The position numbers and the translations under genes are program-made. The notes beneath the pieces were generated by a model. That model did not search any database. It saw only the letters and a list, made by a program, of their open reading frames with translations, and was not told the DNA's origin. DNA of 64,000 nucleotides from Haematococcus lacustris (lineage: Eukaryota; Chlorophyta; Chlorophyceae; Chlamydomonadales; Haematococcaceae): the NCBI GenBank assembly GCA_030144725.1, contig JASKMD010000008.1, positions 16,892,863-16,956,862 of the forward strand. Reading direction: 5' to 3'. Of this stretch, positions 51,901-62,296 are shown piece after piece (position 1 is the stretch's first letter; every line of letters begins with the position of its first letter).

Positions 51901-54900
51901 CCACTCCCCTTGATTGAGGCCTGACACCAGTCACCCTCCCTGCCTGTCTAGGTCTAGCCTGCCAACCCCTTCCCTGCTGGCTGCCGCCCGCCTGCCCACC
52001 CCTCCCCCTGTGCAGTGTTTGGCAACATCAACGAGCACAGCGGCACTGGCGTCGCCTTCACGCGCAACCCGGCCACAGGCGAACGCAAACTGTTCGGCGA
52101 GTTCCTGATCAACGCCCAGGCAAGTCCGGCCACCCTGCCAGCTTGTAGGTGCAGGTATTGTGTATGCTTGCACAGGCTTGTTTAGGCAAGCAAGTCCCGC
52201 GGCCCACACGGGCTTGTTCAGGCAAGCAAGTCCGCCCTCTCAGGGAGAAGCTGGCCGCCCTCGCCTGACCGTGAACACCATCACGCTGACCCCCCCAAGC
52301 CATTTGCACTCCCATGGCGAGTGAGCTGTTCAGACTTCCTTGTTGGCCACACAAGTCAACACAAGTCAACACACCCGTGAAGTACATCACAGTACCCCTC
52401 CCGAGCCAATCCCACCCCCATGGGGAGTGAACCGTACAGACTTGTGATGTCTAGTTGGCCTGCCGTGTCGGCACGCCCCGCCCTGGCCCATCCACCTCAC
52501 CTGGTCCTGGTGCAGGGTGAGGACGTTGTGGCGGGGGTACGCACCCCGCTGCCCATCCACACGCTGGCCGACACTTTCCCCGACATCTTCGCTGAGCTGG
52601 ATGACACCACCCGCAAGTGAGGTGCCCCACTGCCCCGCTGCCCCGCTGCCCCGCTGCCCCCACTGCCCCACTGGCCCCGCTGCCCCCGTAACCTCCTGGA
52701 CACTATCCATTCCATTCATCTACCCTGGCCTGGCCCCTGGCCCCTGGCCCCTATGATGCATGGCCCCAGCCTAGGCCAGCCCACCTGTTGCACTGCACCC
52801 AGCACCTTGCCATGCGTCTGGAGCAGCAGGGACTGCACCTGAGCCACCTGCCCTGAGCCAGTGTACTGCACCTGAGCCACCTGAGCCAACTGCACCTTAG
52901 CCAGTGAGGGTTATGAGCGGACTGGAAGCAGGCTGGTGCCAGAGCCAGTGAGGGATACGGCCAGCATGAACCTGGTGGTGCCTGGTGACTGCAGGCTGGA
53001 GGCGCACCTGCAAGACATGCAGGACGTGGAGTTCACCGTGCAGGTAAATCAGCGCCCCTGCCTGACTCGACACCCCTGACTAGCTACGCCCAGCCCAGCT
53101 CAGCCCAGCCCTGGGTGGCCTGCTGGCCTGCTTGGTCTTGCCAACAGCACTGCATGGGTGGTGCATGTGGGTTGCACACTTCTGCCTGGCCCTGGCCCTG
53201 GCCCTGGCCCTGGCCCTGGCCCTGGCCCTGGCCCTGGCCCTGGCCCTGGCCCTGGCCCTGGCCCTCTGCCCGCCTGCGACTCACTGCTGCTCTCCTGCGG
53301 CAGACACAGCGCTAGGGCTGCCCGCTCACTCCCCCACTGCCCCACCTGGCTGCCCTTTGCAGGACGGGCGGTTGTTCATGCTGCAGTGCCGCAATGGCAA
53401 GCGGACAGGCGCCGCTGCGCTGCAGATCGCGACTGACATGGTGCAGGAGGGCCTGATCAGCCGTCAGCAGGCCCTGTCCATGGTGAGGGTGGCAGCAGGG
53501 GGAGGGGGAGGGGGAGGGGGAGGGGGAGGGGGAGGGGGAGGGGGAGGGGGGAGGGGGAGGGGGAGGGGGAGGGGGAGGGGGAGGGGGAGGGGGAGGGGGA
53601 GGGGGAGGGGGAGGGGGAGGGGGAGGGGGAGGGGGAGGGGGAGGGGGAGGGGGAGGGGGAGGGGGAGGGGGAGGGGGAGGGGGAGGGGGAGGGGGAGGGG
53701 GAGGGGGAGGGGGAGGGGGAGGGGGAGGGGGAGGGGGAGGGGGAGGGGGAGGGGGAGGGTGGACTGCTAACGTAACACACCACTCCTCACAACCACTCAC
53801 CACGCCTTGACTCCACGCTTCACCTCGCCACGCCAGGTTGCCACTCACTGTGTGTTGGGGGGGTGGGGGGGTTGGAGTGGTGTGAAGGTAGGCGGTGCCA
53901 TGTGGACCCCCCTTCCTGCTTAACTCCTCGCAACCTGTCACCATGCCAAGCCTCACAGCTCCTCACCACTGACTATGTTGGGGGCCGGGGGGGTATAGTG
54001 CCGTGTTGGCCAGTGGCCTTCCTGCCGCCTCGTTTCTGGCAACTGCTGCGGTGGCACAGGCATAAGCTGTGGTGCTGACCGCCTGGCTGCTGCCTGCTGC
54101 CTGGCTGGGGGTGCAGGTGCAACCCACTCACCTGGAGCAGCTGCTGCACCCAAGGTTTTGTGACGAAAAGGCGTACAGGCGAGAAGGGTTGGAAGGGGTG
54201 GGGGGTGGGGGGCGAAGCGTGGGTCTGCGGACATCTTTTGAGTGGTGGGGAGGGGACGGGGCCAGCCGGCAGGCAAGAGGGGGGATGGGCGGGCAGAGGA
54301 CCTAGGCAGGCTGTCGGCAGCACAGCCCCTGGCCCTGGCCCCCCTCCTGAAGCCCCCTTGCCCTGCCTGCCCCCAGGGATGCCGGCAATGTGTTGGCCAA
54401 GGGCCTGGCTGCCTCCCCCGGAGCCGCAGTGGGCCGCCTGGTGTTCACCGCTGCTGACGCTGAGGCCTGGCATGCCAAGGTGAGCCCCGCCTGCCCCCCC
54501 CCGCCTGCCCATAAGGCTGCCCACAAGGCCCCTCAGGACCCCTCCCTTACCCCCTCAGCCTCCCCCCTACCTCCTACCTCCTACCTCCTGGCCTACCCTC
54601 GTCATGCCCTCCCTGACACGGCCAAGGCTTCACATCAGTCCTGTGCCACTCCAGCTGCTGCATGCTTGCCTGCTCCACTCTCACCCCCTCCAGCTGCTGC
54701 CTGGCTGCTCCAGGGCGAGGCGGTGGTCCTGTGTCGGGAGGAGACCTCGCCAGAGGATGTGGGTGGCATGCACGCGGCCCAGGGAATTGTGACGGCGCGG
54801 GGTGGGATGACCTCGCACGCTGCCGTGGTTGCCCGGGGCTGGGGCAAGCCTTGTGTGTGCGGGGTGGAGGCTCTGGAGGTGGATGAGAGCAAGAAGGTGG

Positions 54901-57900
54901 GCGGGGCGGGGCGGGGCGGGGCGGGGCGGGGCGGGGCGGGGCGGGGCGGGGCGGGGCGGGGCGGGGCGGGGCGGGGCGGGGCGGGGCGGGGCGGGGCGGG
55001 GCGGGGCGGGGCGGGGCGGGGCGGGGCGGGGCGGGGCGGGGCGGGGCGGGGCGGGGCGGGGCGGGGCGGGGCGGGGCGGGGCGGGGCGGGGCGGGGCGGG
55101 GCGGGGCGGGGCGGGGCGGGGCGGGGCGGGGCGGGGCGGGGCGGGGCGGGGCGGGGCGGGGCGGGGCGGGGCGGGGCGGGGCGGGGCGGGGGCGGGGCGG
55201 GGCGGGGCGGGGCGGGGCGGGGCGGGGCGGGGCGGGGCGGGGCGGGGCGGGGCCCTTGGTCTCGATCCTCCTGGCACTAGCCTCTAATAGAGCGCTGTGG
55301 CCTGTGGCCTCGGTGCCAGGGCCATCAAGGTTGTCCCCCTTGGCTGCAGACTGTGGTGGTGCGGCCCGCTGGTGCCAAGGCGGTGACGCTGCGTGAAGGC
55401 GACTGGGTCAGCCTCAACGGCACCACCGGGGAGGTGATCCGCTGGATGCAGCCGGTGCAGGCGCCGGAGATGGTCGGGGCGTTGGCTCAGTTCATGGGGT
55501 GAGTCAGTGCGAGGCTGAGGGCGCTGGGGGGGCTGGGGAGGAATAGGACGGCGTGGGGCATGGCTGCTGCTGGGTGGCAGTGGGGAGGGCTGTGAAGCAC
55601 CGCCCCTCTCCACCTCCCCTCTCCTTGCCCCTCTCCACCTCTCCTCTCCTTGCCCCCTGCGTCAGCTTGCCTGGCGCCCCAGAGCTTGTGCCCCTTGCTG
55701 CTGGCGGCTGCTGTGCAGGTGGGTGGACAGTACGCGCCGCCTGCAGGTGTTTGCCAATGCCGACACGCCGGCGGATGCGCAGAAGGCCAGGGAGAACGGC
55801 GCCCAGGGGGTGGGGCTGTGTCGTACGGAACACATGTTCTTCTCCACGTGAGCAACCCCACCCCACCCCCACCCCTGCCCCACCCCTGCCACCCCACCCC
55901 ACCCCACCCCTGCCACCCCACCCCGCCCCACCTTTTCCACCCCTGCCACCCCACCCCACCCTTCCCACCCCACTCCACCCCTGCCACCTTACCACTGCCC
56001 CCCCATGCCATGCGCCCCGACCCCACTATGTGGTGTGGGTGGCGAGGTGGGACGCGGCCCTTGATGCTACTTGCCCAGCGGGTACCTGCCCCCTGCCCCC
56101 TGCTTACAACCACTGCCGACCTGCCTGCCAACTTGCCTGCCACCTGCCCTCTGCGCTTTGCCTCACCGCATGCACTGACACCTGGGCCCTGTTCCGCCCC
56201 GCCCCACCCCACCCCACGTGGCTGCCCAGTCCCCACCGTGTGCCGCAGGCCCGCACGCATTGCCGCGGTGCGGCGCATGATTGCTGCCGAGCAACTGGCT
56301 TCTCCTGAGAAGGCGGCGGCACTGGAGGAGCTGGCGGCATACCAGACAGCTGACTTTGAGGGCATCTTCAGGTGACACGCCGGCACCAGGCAGCAGGCCC
56401 ACACACCCCTCCCCCTCCCCCTCCCCCTCCAGGCAGCAGCCCCTGCACCCCTTCCTTCAGGCAGCGGCACCCCTCCCACCTCCCCCTGCACTCAATCCGC
56501 CTCCCTCCCTCCCGCCTCCCTCCCCGCAGCAGCCCCCTTCTCTCTACCCAGGCAGCAGCCCCTGCCCCTATTCCCAGGCAGCTGCCCCCCTCCCGGCAGC
56601 AGCCCCCTTTTCCCCTCCTGGCAAGGGCCTAGACCCTGGCTGAGGTACGCAAGCTGGCCTGCCCTGCGTGCCTTCACCTGGCGGGGGTGCAGGCCCATGG
56701 AACAGAGTGGGTGCTCAGGGCGGCAATGCCTGCCACTCACCCTGCAACTAGTGCCCTGTGTGCCTTCACCTGGCGGGGTGCAGGGCCATGGACGGCCTGC
56801 CTGTCACCATCCGGCTGCTGGACCCGCCCCTGCACGAGTTCCTGCCGCATGCCGGGCCAGCGCTGCAGGCACTGTGCAAGCAGCTGGCAAAGGTGCTGCC
56901 GCCATGAGAGAATGACAAAAGAAGCCCCCCATGCAGGGCACTAGTTGCAGGGCATTGCTGCAGCCGGTGCCACTGCAGCTTAGTGGCTTGTAGCAGCTCC
57001 CTGTCTCGACACAGGGAGCCACAGGGCGCCAAGGCCAGAGGGCGACATCAGGCAGGAGGCTGTGCAACTGCAAAGCAAGGCCATGGCCTCAGCACCCAGA
57101 CCACAGGCTGAGGTCACTCAGTATGCATTCATCACACCACCACAAGCACTGGCACGCGGCCGCTGGCGCCCTCAGCCAGTAGCCCCCAGGCAGCTGCCCA
57201 TTCCAGGTGCAAGGCACAAAGCTCGTGGCAGTGCTCGGCTTGCTGAGATGCCGGCCGGCCAGCCTGCCCGCCATATCTTTCTTTGGCCCGCACATGTCGT
57301 AAGCTGCTGCTGCCTGCCGCCTGACCTGCTGCCTGGCCTGCCTTGCTTTCTGTGGCGCCTGTTGCAGGAGCTTAACAGCAGCCAGGCCATTGTGAAGGGG
57401 CGTCTGGAGGCTCTACGGGAGGCCAACCCCATGATGGGCTTGCGCGGCTGCCGGCTAGGCATCATCCACCCTGAGATATCCTCCATGCAGGTGTGCATGT
57501 GCACGCATGCATGTCACATGCACATGGTGTGGACATGGTCCATATCTAACCTTGGCAAGCATGCACTCTGCATGCATGCTGGCTGGCATCAAACAGCCTG
57601 GTATCTGGGGTTGACTGGGTGTGACCAGGTACGAGGGAGTGTAGCCCAGAGGGACCAGCAATGGCAAGACATGCCTGGGTGTGACCAGGTGTGACCAGAT
57701 GTGAGATGTGATACATATGAATTGACGGCTGCTGGCTGTGTGTGTGTGTGCAGGCACGGGCTGTGTTCCAGGCAGCCAGCCATGTGGTGATGGCCCGCGG
57801 CCGCGTGTTCCCCCACATCATGGTGCCCCTGGTGGGCAGTGTGGACGAGCTCAACTGCCAGGTCGCCCTCATCAAGCAGGCAGCGGCGCAGGTGCAGGCT

Positions 57901-59604
57901 GAAACAGGCGAGTGCGGTTGCACAGATGCTCTTCACACATGCAACATTGACATGTTGCAGGCAATAATGCTGATGTTGAGGGAGCCATAGGGGCGGAGTG
58001 TGGAGTGGGGTGTTGGTGATTGCCAACTGGGTAGCCAGTGGCCAGATGCCCCACCTAACCTTCTATGCATGCTGCCATGATGCATGCTGCCATAGAGCAT
58101 GTCCCGGTGTGATTGTAGTACAAGGTGTGACATAAACTAGCACTCTAGCCCTTCCTCCTGCCACATTACCCCCTTGGTGCTCTGTAGTACCCTCGTTTCC
58201 ACCATTGCATGTCCACCATTGCATTTTCAAACACTCACCACGCTGGTCACACTGTCGTGAGTGTGAGCACAGGAGTGACCATTCCCTTTCGTGTGGGCAC
58301 CATGATTGAGGTGCCACGCGCTGCCCTACTGGCTGGCAAGCTGGCGGCCTCGGCTGAATTCTTCTCCTTTGGCAGCAACGACCTCACCCAGGCAAGCTGC
58401 CTCGTGTGGCTCTGTACGGCATGGCTGTGAGGTGCCATGCCATGCCATGCCATGCCATGCCATCTCGCTCCCTTTCTTCCGTGAAAGGTCTGCTGTGTAT
58501 TAATTTGTTGCTCGCAGATGACGTTCGGGATCAGCCGTGACGACGCGCAGGCCAAGTTCCTCTCGTTCTACATCACGAACGGGATTCTGCCGGCCGACCC
58601 TTTTGAAACGTTGGACCAGGTGCGGGCCCGTTGCACGGGCGGGCTCCGCCTACTCCGACGTTCATTAACAATGTGATACTCAGCCGCAAGGTTGGGCGGG
58701 GTTGGGCGGGGTTGGGCGGGGTTGGGCGGGATATCACGAGATGCAAGACTCGCACTTATCCGGCACACATGACGTGACTTCTACCGCTGTCTGTACATCT
58801 CCCACCCGACCCCAATAGGACGAAGGAGATGGGGCCATGTCAAGTGTCGCGGGGAGCATGTACTGAGTAGGTGCCAGCTGGCAGCTGGCAGTGGTCATCG
58901 TGTGCATGTCTCCTTGATATCGCTAGCTTTATGTTCTTGCACGCGATCGTGAGGGTGGCCAACCACCATGACCACTGGCTGTGTCTTCTCTTAGCCCTCT
59001 CGTCCCTTGCCCCACCACTTTGCCGCCCGCCATTTGCTCGCAGGAGGGCGTCGGAGAGATGATCCGCATTGCCGTGAAACGCGGCCGAGCCGCCCGCCCT
59101 GACCTGGGCCTTGGGGTGTGTGGGGAGCATGCCGGCGACCCAGCTTCTATCGCCTTCTTCGACCAGGCAAGTGGCATGCTAGGTAGCGTTCTTTGTGATG
59201 GTGAATTAAAGCTAGTTTTGTGAGTAGTGCGATAGTTCCGTCCATGGCACGGCTATGCAAGCAGGGTCCGTCTAGGAGGGGAAGGATATTCACAGTTTAA
59301 TTCTTTGAGATCAAGGCCATCATGGGCAATCCAAAGGGTGCTCGCAAGCGTGCAGGTGGGCCTGGACTACGTGAGTTGCTCTCCCCTACGTGTCCCGGTT
59401 GCACGGCTTGCTGCGGCGCAAGCCGCTGCCGGTCGAGTCGGCGCGACGCCCGAACGGCCCGCTGCACCTGCGAAAGATCCGCACCAGGTCGCAGCCACGA
59501 ACGGGACCAAAAATGCGGTGGTGCAGCTACGCATCGACGCCGAAGGAGCAGGCGTCGGCGAGTCGAGGACGCAACATGTGCACACTGGTCCCTCTACCCC
59601 TTGA
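45922..59604 (+). CDS. PPDK: Pyruvate, phosphate dikinase (25 exons)
   Basis: Catalyses pyruvate + ATP + Pi to PEP + AMP + PPi. Exons: 45922-46119, 46245-46274, 46441-46546, 47253-47377, 47759-47868, 49989-50139, 50522-50601, 51362-51450, 52016-52119, 52516-52616, 52995-53043, 53363-53482, 54117-54178, 54377-54479, 54714-54896, 55350-55498, 55719-55847, 56249-56371, 56784-56892, 57368-57490, 57754-57907, 58273-58391, 58518-58619, 59044-59166, 59356-59604. They sum to 996 residues with every phase matching. The ATP-grasp part has [20 protein letters not shown]. The phosphohistidine motif [18 protein letters not shown] has His near 511 and the regulatory-type Thr near 509. The PEP-binding barrel has [24 protein letters not shown] and catalytic GVCGEHAG (Cys near 899). 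The tail extends about 58 residues past the usual end. The first about 50 residues could be a targeting peptide. A later in-frame ATG in exon 1 is an alternative start. Confidence 0.95.
46547..47252 (+). other. PPDK intron 3 with an internal 150-bp-spaced duplication
   Basis: A segment with GGATGCACTGCACC and CTGCCCTTGAACATA occurs near 46740 and again near 46889. No other gene is seen. Confidence 0.6.
48212..49834 (+). repeat. 12-bp minisatellite (GCGCTGGTCCTT)n in PPDK intron 5
   Basis: About 135 tandem copies. The first six or so units carry GCTCTG instead of GCGCTG; the rest look identical. It occupies most of the 2.1-kb intron 47869-49988. The long open frames through it in several registers are a by-product of the 12-bp period. 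Confidence 0.97.
50140..50521 (+). other. PPDK intron 6, G-rich
   Basis: It begins with long G runs (about 50160-50250), then unremarkable sequence. No gene is seen. Confidence 0.6.
50602..51361 (+). other. PPDK intron 7 with two local duplications
   Basis: Repeated GGGGGTGGGGCTGTAGGGG motifs lie at 51043-51145. A segment containing GTGCAGCCCAGGGTGCGCCC occurs twice (near 51186 and 51316), the second copy close to the splice acceptor. Confidence 0.6.
53188..53267 (+). repeat. (CCCTGG)n in PPDK intron 11
   Basis: About 13 perfect 6-bp copies inside the intron 53044-53362. Confidence 0.95.
53498..53759 (+). repeat. (GGGGGA)n in PPDK intron 12
   Basis: About 43 copies of a 6-bp G-rich unit with a one-base slip near 53548, starting about 15 bases after the splice donor at 53483. 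It has strong G-quadruplex potential on the sense strand. Confidence 0.95.
54898..55252 (+). repeat. (GGGGC)n in PPDK intron 15
   Basis: About 70 copies of a 5-bp unit with one extra G near 55191. It begins within a few bases of the donor GTGGGC at 54897, so the donor merges into the repeat. Confidence 0.95.
55856..55985 (+). repeat. CCCCA/CCCCTGCCA-rich tract in PPDK intron 17
   Basis: Imperfect tandem CACCCC and CTGCCACCCCA units follow the donor at 55848. Confidence 0.8.
58433..58463 (+). repeat. (CCATG)n in PPDK intron 22
   Basis: About six 5-bp copies within the 126-bp intron. Confidence 0.85.
58689..58730 (+). repeat. (GTTGGGCGGG)4 in PPDK intron 23
   Basis: Four tandem 10-bp copies inside intron 58620-59043. 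Confidence 0.9.
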
Positions 59605-59951
59605 GGATTGCTTGGTTCGGGTGGGCTACCCCGTTTTTGCGACTTGATTGATTGCTTTCAAACAACTTGATTTTTGCCTCCATATCAGTTGAATCCGCGG
59701 TTGTGACGCAGCGTCGTCATTGGTATGAGCGTATCTTTTGTTGTGAGTTTGTTTGGCACAATAGCTAGCTATGCACTACTGCATTGTCTCGTCGCATTCA
59801 TAGTTGAAATGACGACAATGACCTTTAAATCGACAGCAATGGAATACTTAAACAACACGGATGATGATACTCATCAGACAAGCATGCTTCACCTATCCTG
59901 GGCGTCGCTCCAGTATACAACACTCAACCCCGCCTAACCCATTGCTTCTGT
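59605..59951. other. Convergent intergenic region between PPDK and the Gln-rich gene
   Basis: 347 bp, noticeably AT-richer than the flanking genes, holding both 3' ends. I did not find TGTAA on the strand expected for either gene. Confidence 0.5.
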
Positions 59952-60424
59952 TCATAAGCATGTTGCCACCCCCGCTCCCGCCTCTGCCCCTGCCTCACCA
60001 TTGGCTGCCAGCCGTGCTATGTGCGCCAGTGCCAGCTGCACGTCAGCGCTTACAGTGGCGGCAGCAGCCGTGGCTGCCAGGGAGGAGGGGTGCGCAGCCG
60101 CCCCTGCCTGCAGGCCTGAGCTGCTGCTGCCAGGAGCTTGGGCCCAGCCCTGCTCGCCTTGCCTGACGGGTTGCCCGTCACAAGCTCCAGCTGCTGGCCC
60201 CCCTCCTGCACCTTCCTCGTCGCCTCTCCCTGCTGCTGGCACTGGACATGCTGGCAGAGCCTTAGTAGCCAGCAGCTGCAGGGAGGGGTGGGAGGTGGGA
60301 GGCTTAGGGGTCAAGCCCGGTGCAGGCATGGTGTGCGCCTGACTGCCCGAGGGGCTGCTGCTGCTGTCTGCTCGCCCCTGGGAGGTACTTGGTTGGGTCT
60401 GGGCCCCTCCGGCTGCTGGCTGCC

Positions 60425-60455
<31 letters not shown>

Positions 60456-61410
60456 AGGGATATGTCTAGGGGCCTGAGAGGCAGCCAGCAGCACCTGAGT
60501 AAGGGCTTGCAGGTTGGCTGCCTGGCTGGGACTCAGCAGGGCGCTGCTGCTGCTTGCAACACTGCCTGGGGCGGTGCCAGTCCCAGCACCACTGCTGTTT
60601 GGCATGCCAGGCAGCTGTAGCTGCAAGGCAGGTGCAGCCAACTTGCCTGCAGCCGCCGCTGCCGCCGTTGCTGCTGCTGCCGCCTGCTGCTGCTGCTGCT
60701 GTTGCTGATGGGCGATGAGGAACTGGAGGTGGAGCTGCATCAGCTGCAGGTTGGGGAGGGGCTTGGCAGCATGGCCAGGGGCCAGTGCGCCACTTGGGGT
60801 GGAGGCTGGGTTGGGGAAGGGTGCTGGCAGGACGGGGTTGACAGCAGGCGGGGGGGTGCCGCCCAGGGCCTGGGTGCTGGGGGAGCGGCAGAGGGCGAGG
60901 GGGAGGGGCGGAGCTAAGGAAGAGAGTGCCAGCGCTGGGGGCACCTTTGATGAAGAGGAGGGAGGAGGGACCCCTGCAGCGAGGCTGGTCATGAGTGCAG
61001 GGCCCCCCGCCCCTGCCCCTGACCCTGTGCTGTAGGGCGTGGTCAGCAGGTGAGTGGGCAGCTGTCCAGCGGTGGAGGTGCTGGGTGCGTTGCCCGGGGC
61101 AGTGCTGGTGGACCCTGGCATGTGGGCCTGGCTGGCTGCTGTGGCAGCAGCGGCGGTGATGGCTGCGGTGAGCTGGGAGGAGGGGGTAGGGGAGCAGAGC
61201 ACAGCCTGGGCCCCGTTGGTTCCAGGCTGGGAAGCCAGCTGCCCCTGATGCTGCCCCTGTCGGCCCTGCTGGGCAGCCATGACTATGGCGGCGGCGGCAG
61301 CGGGCGACAGAGGGCCTGATGCCCCTGGGGTGTTCGACAGGGGGCCTGGGCGCAGCACCTTGGCAGGGGGCCCCTGCTGCTGCTCCAAAGGCTCCTGCAG
61401 CTGCTCTTGC

Positions 61411-61506
<96 letters not shown>

Positions 61507-62263
61507 ATAGCTGCTAGCGTGTGCAATAGCTCTAGGCCCAAGGTGAGCTGCTGCTGCTGCTGCTGGCTCAGCTGCTGGGACTGAGGCTGCTGGGTGTTGG
61601 ACAGCCTGCGTTTCAAGCCCGCCTGCCCCGCTGCGCCCTGCCCAGCTGGCTGAGTTGGCTGGCGCAGGCCAGGGGCAAACTGGTTCAGCGTGTAGTTTCC
61701 GGCTGTGAAGGCGGCAGGCAGCTGCTGGGGTTGCAGTGGGGCTATGGCCGACGGCAGGGCAGCGGAGGAGGCAGCCGCCAGGCCAGATGAGGTGGGCAGT
61801 GTGGCTTGATGCAGTGGGACTGCGATGACAGAGGGTGCAGGGAGCGGGTTAAGGTGGGTGGGAACAACGGTAGGCTGGCCCATAGGGGCGGGGGCAGTGG
61901 GCTGCGCAGTGGGGGTGGCAGCAGGGGTAGGGGCGGGGGTGGTCCCAGGGGCTGGGGCAGGAACAGGGGTAGGGGCAGGGGTGGGGGCAGGGGCAGGGGC
62001 ACTGTTTGGCCCGTTTGCAGCGCTTGCTTGGGAGGGGTGGCCTGGTATGAAGGGGCTGTAGGGCACAGGAGCCGTGAGCCCCGGGCCTGAGCTGTTCCCA
62101 TTATTGTCTGGTAAGAAGGGAGTGTAGGGTGCGTGGGGGGAAGCTAACGAGAAGCTACCGCTGCCTAGTCCTGAAGCAGTGAGGGGGTGGTGGGGGGAGG
62201 CCAACAGGCTGCTGCTGCTGCTGAGCGACAGCAGGTTGCTGCCACTGCCACACCTAGGGCCCA

Positions 62264-62296
<33 letters not shown>

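Noticed and set aside
53132..53956. GR- or P-rich open frames over the (GGGGGA)n tract
   Set aside because: Products of a stop-free 6-bp repeat inside a PPDK intron.
54681..55287. Long GRGGA/PAPPR frames over the (GGGGC)n tract
   Set aside because: Stop-free 5-bp repeat within intron 15; the real exon ends at the donor 54897.
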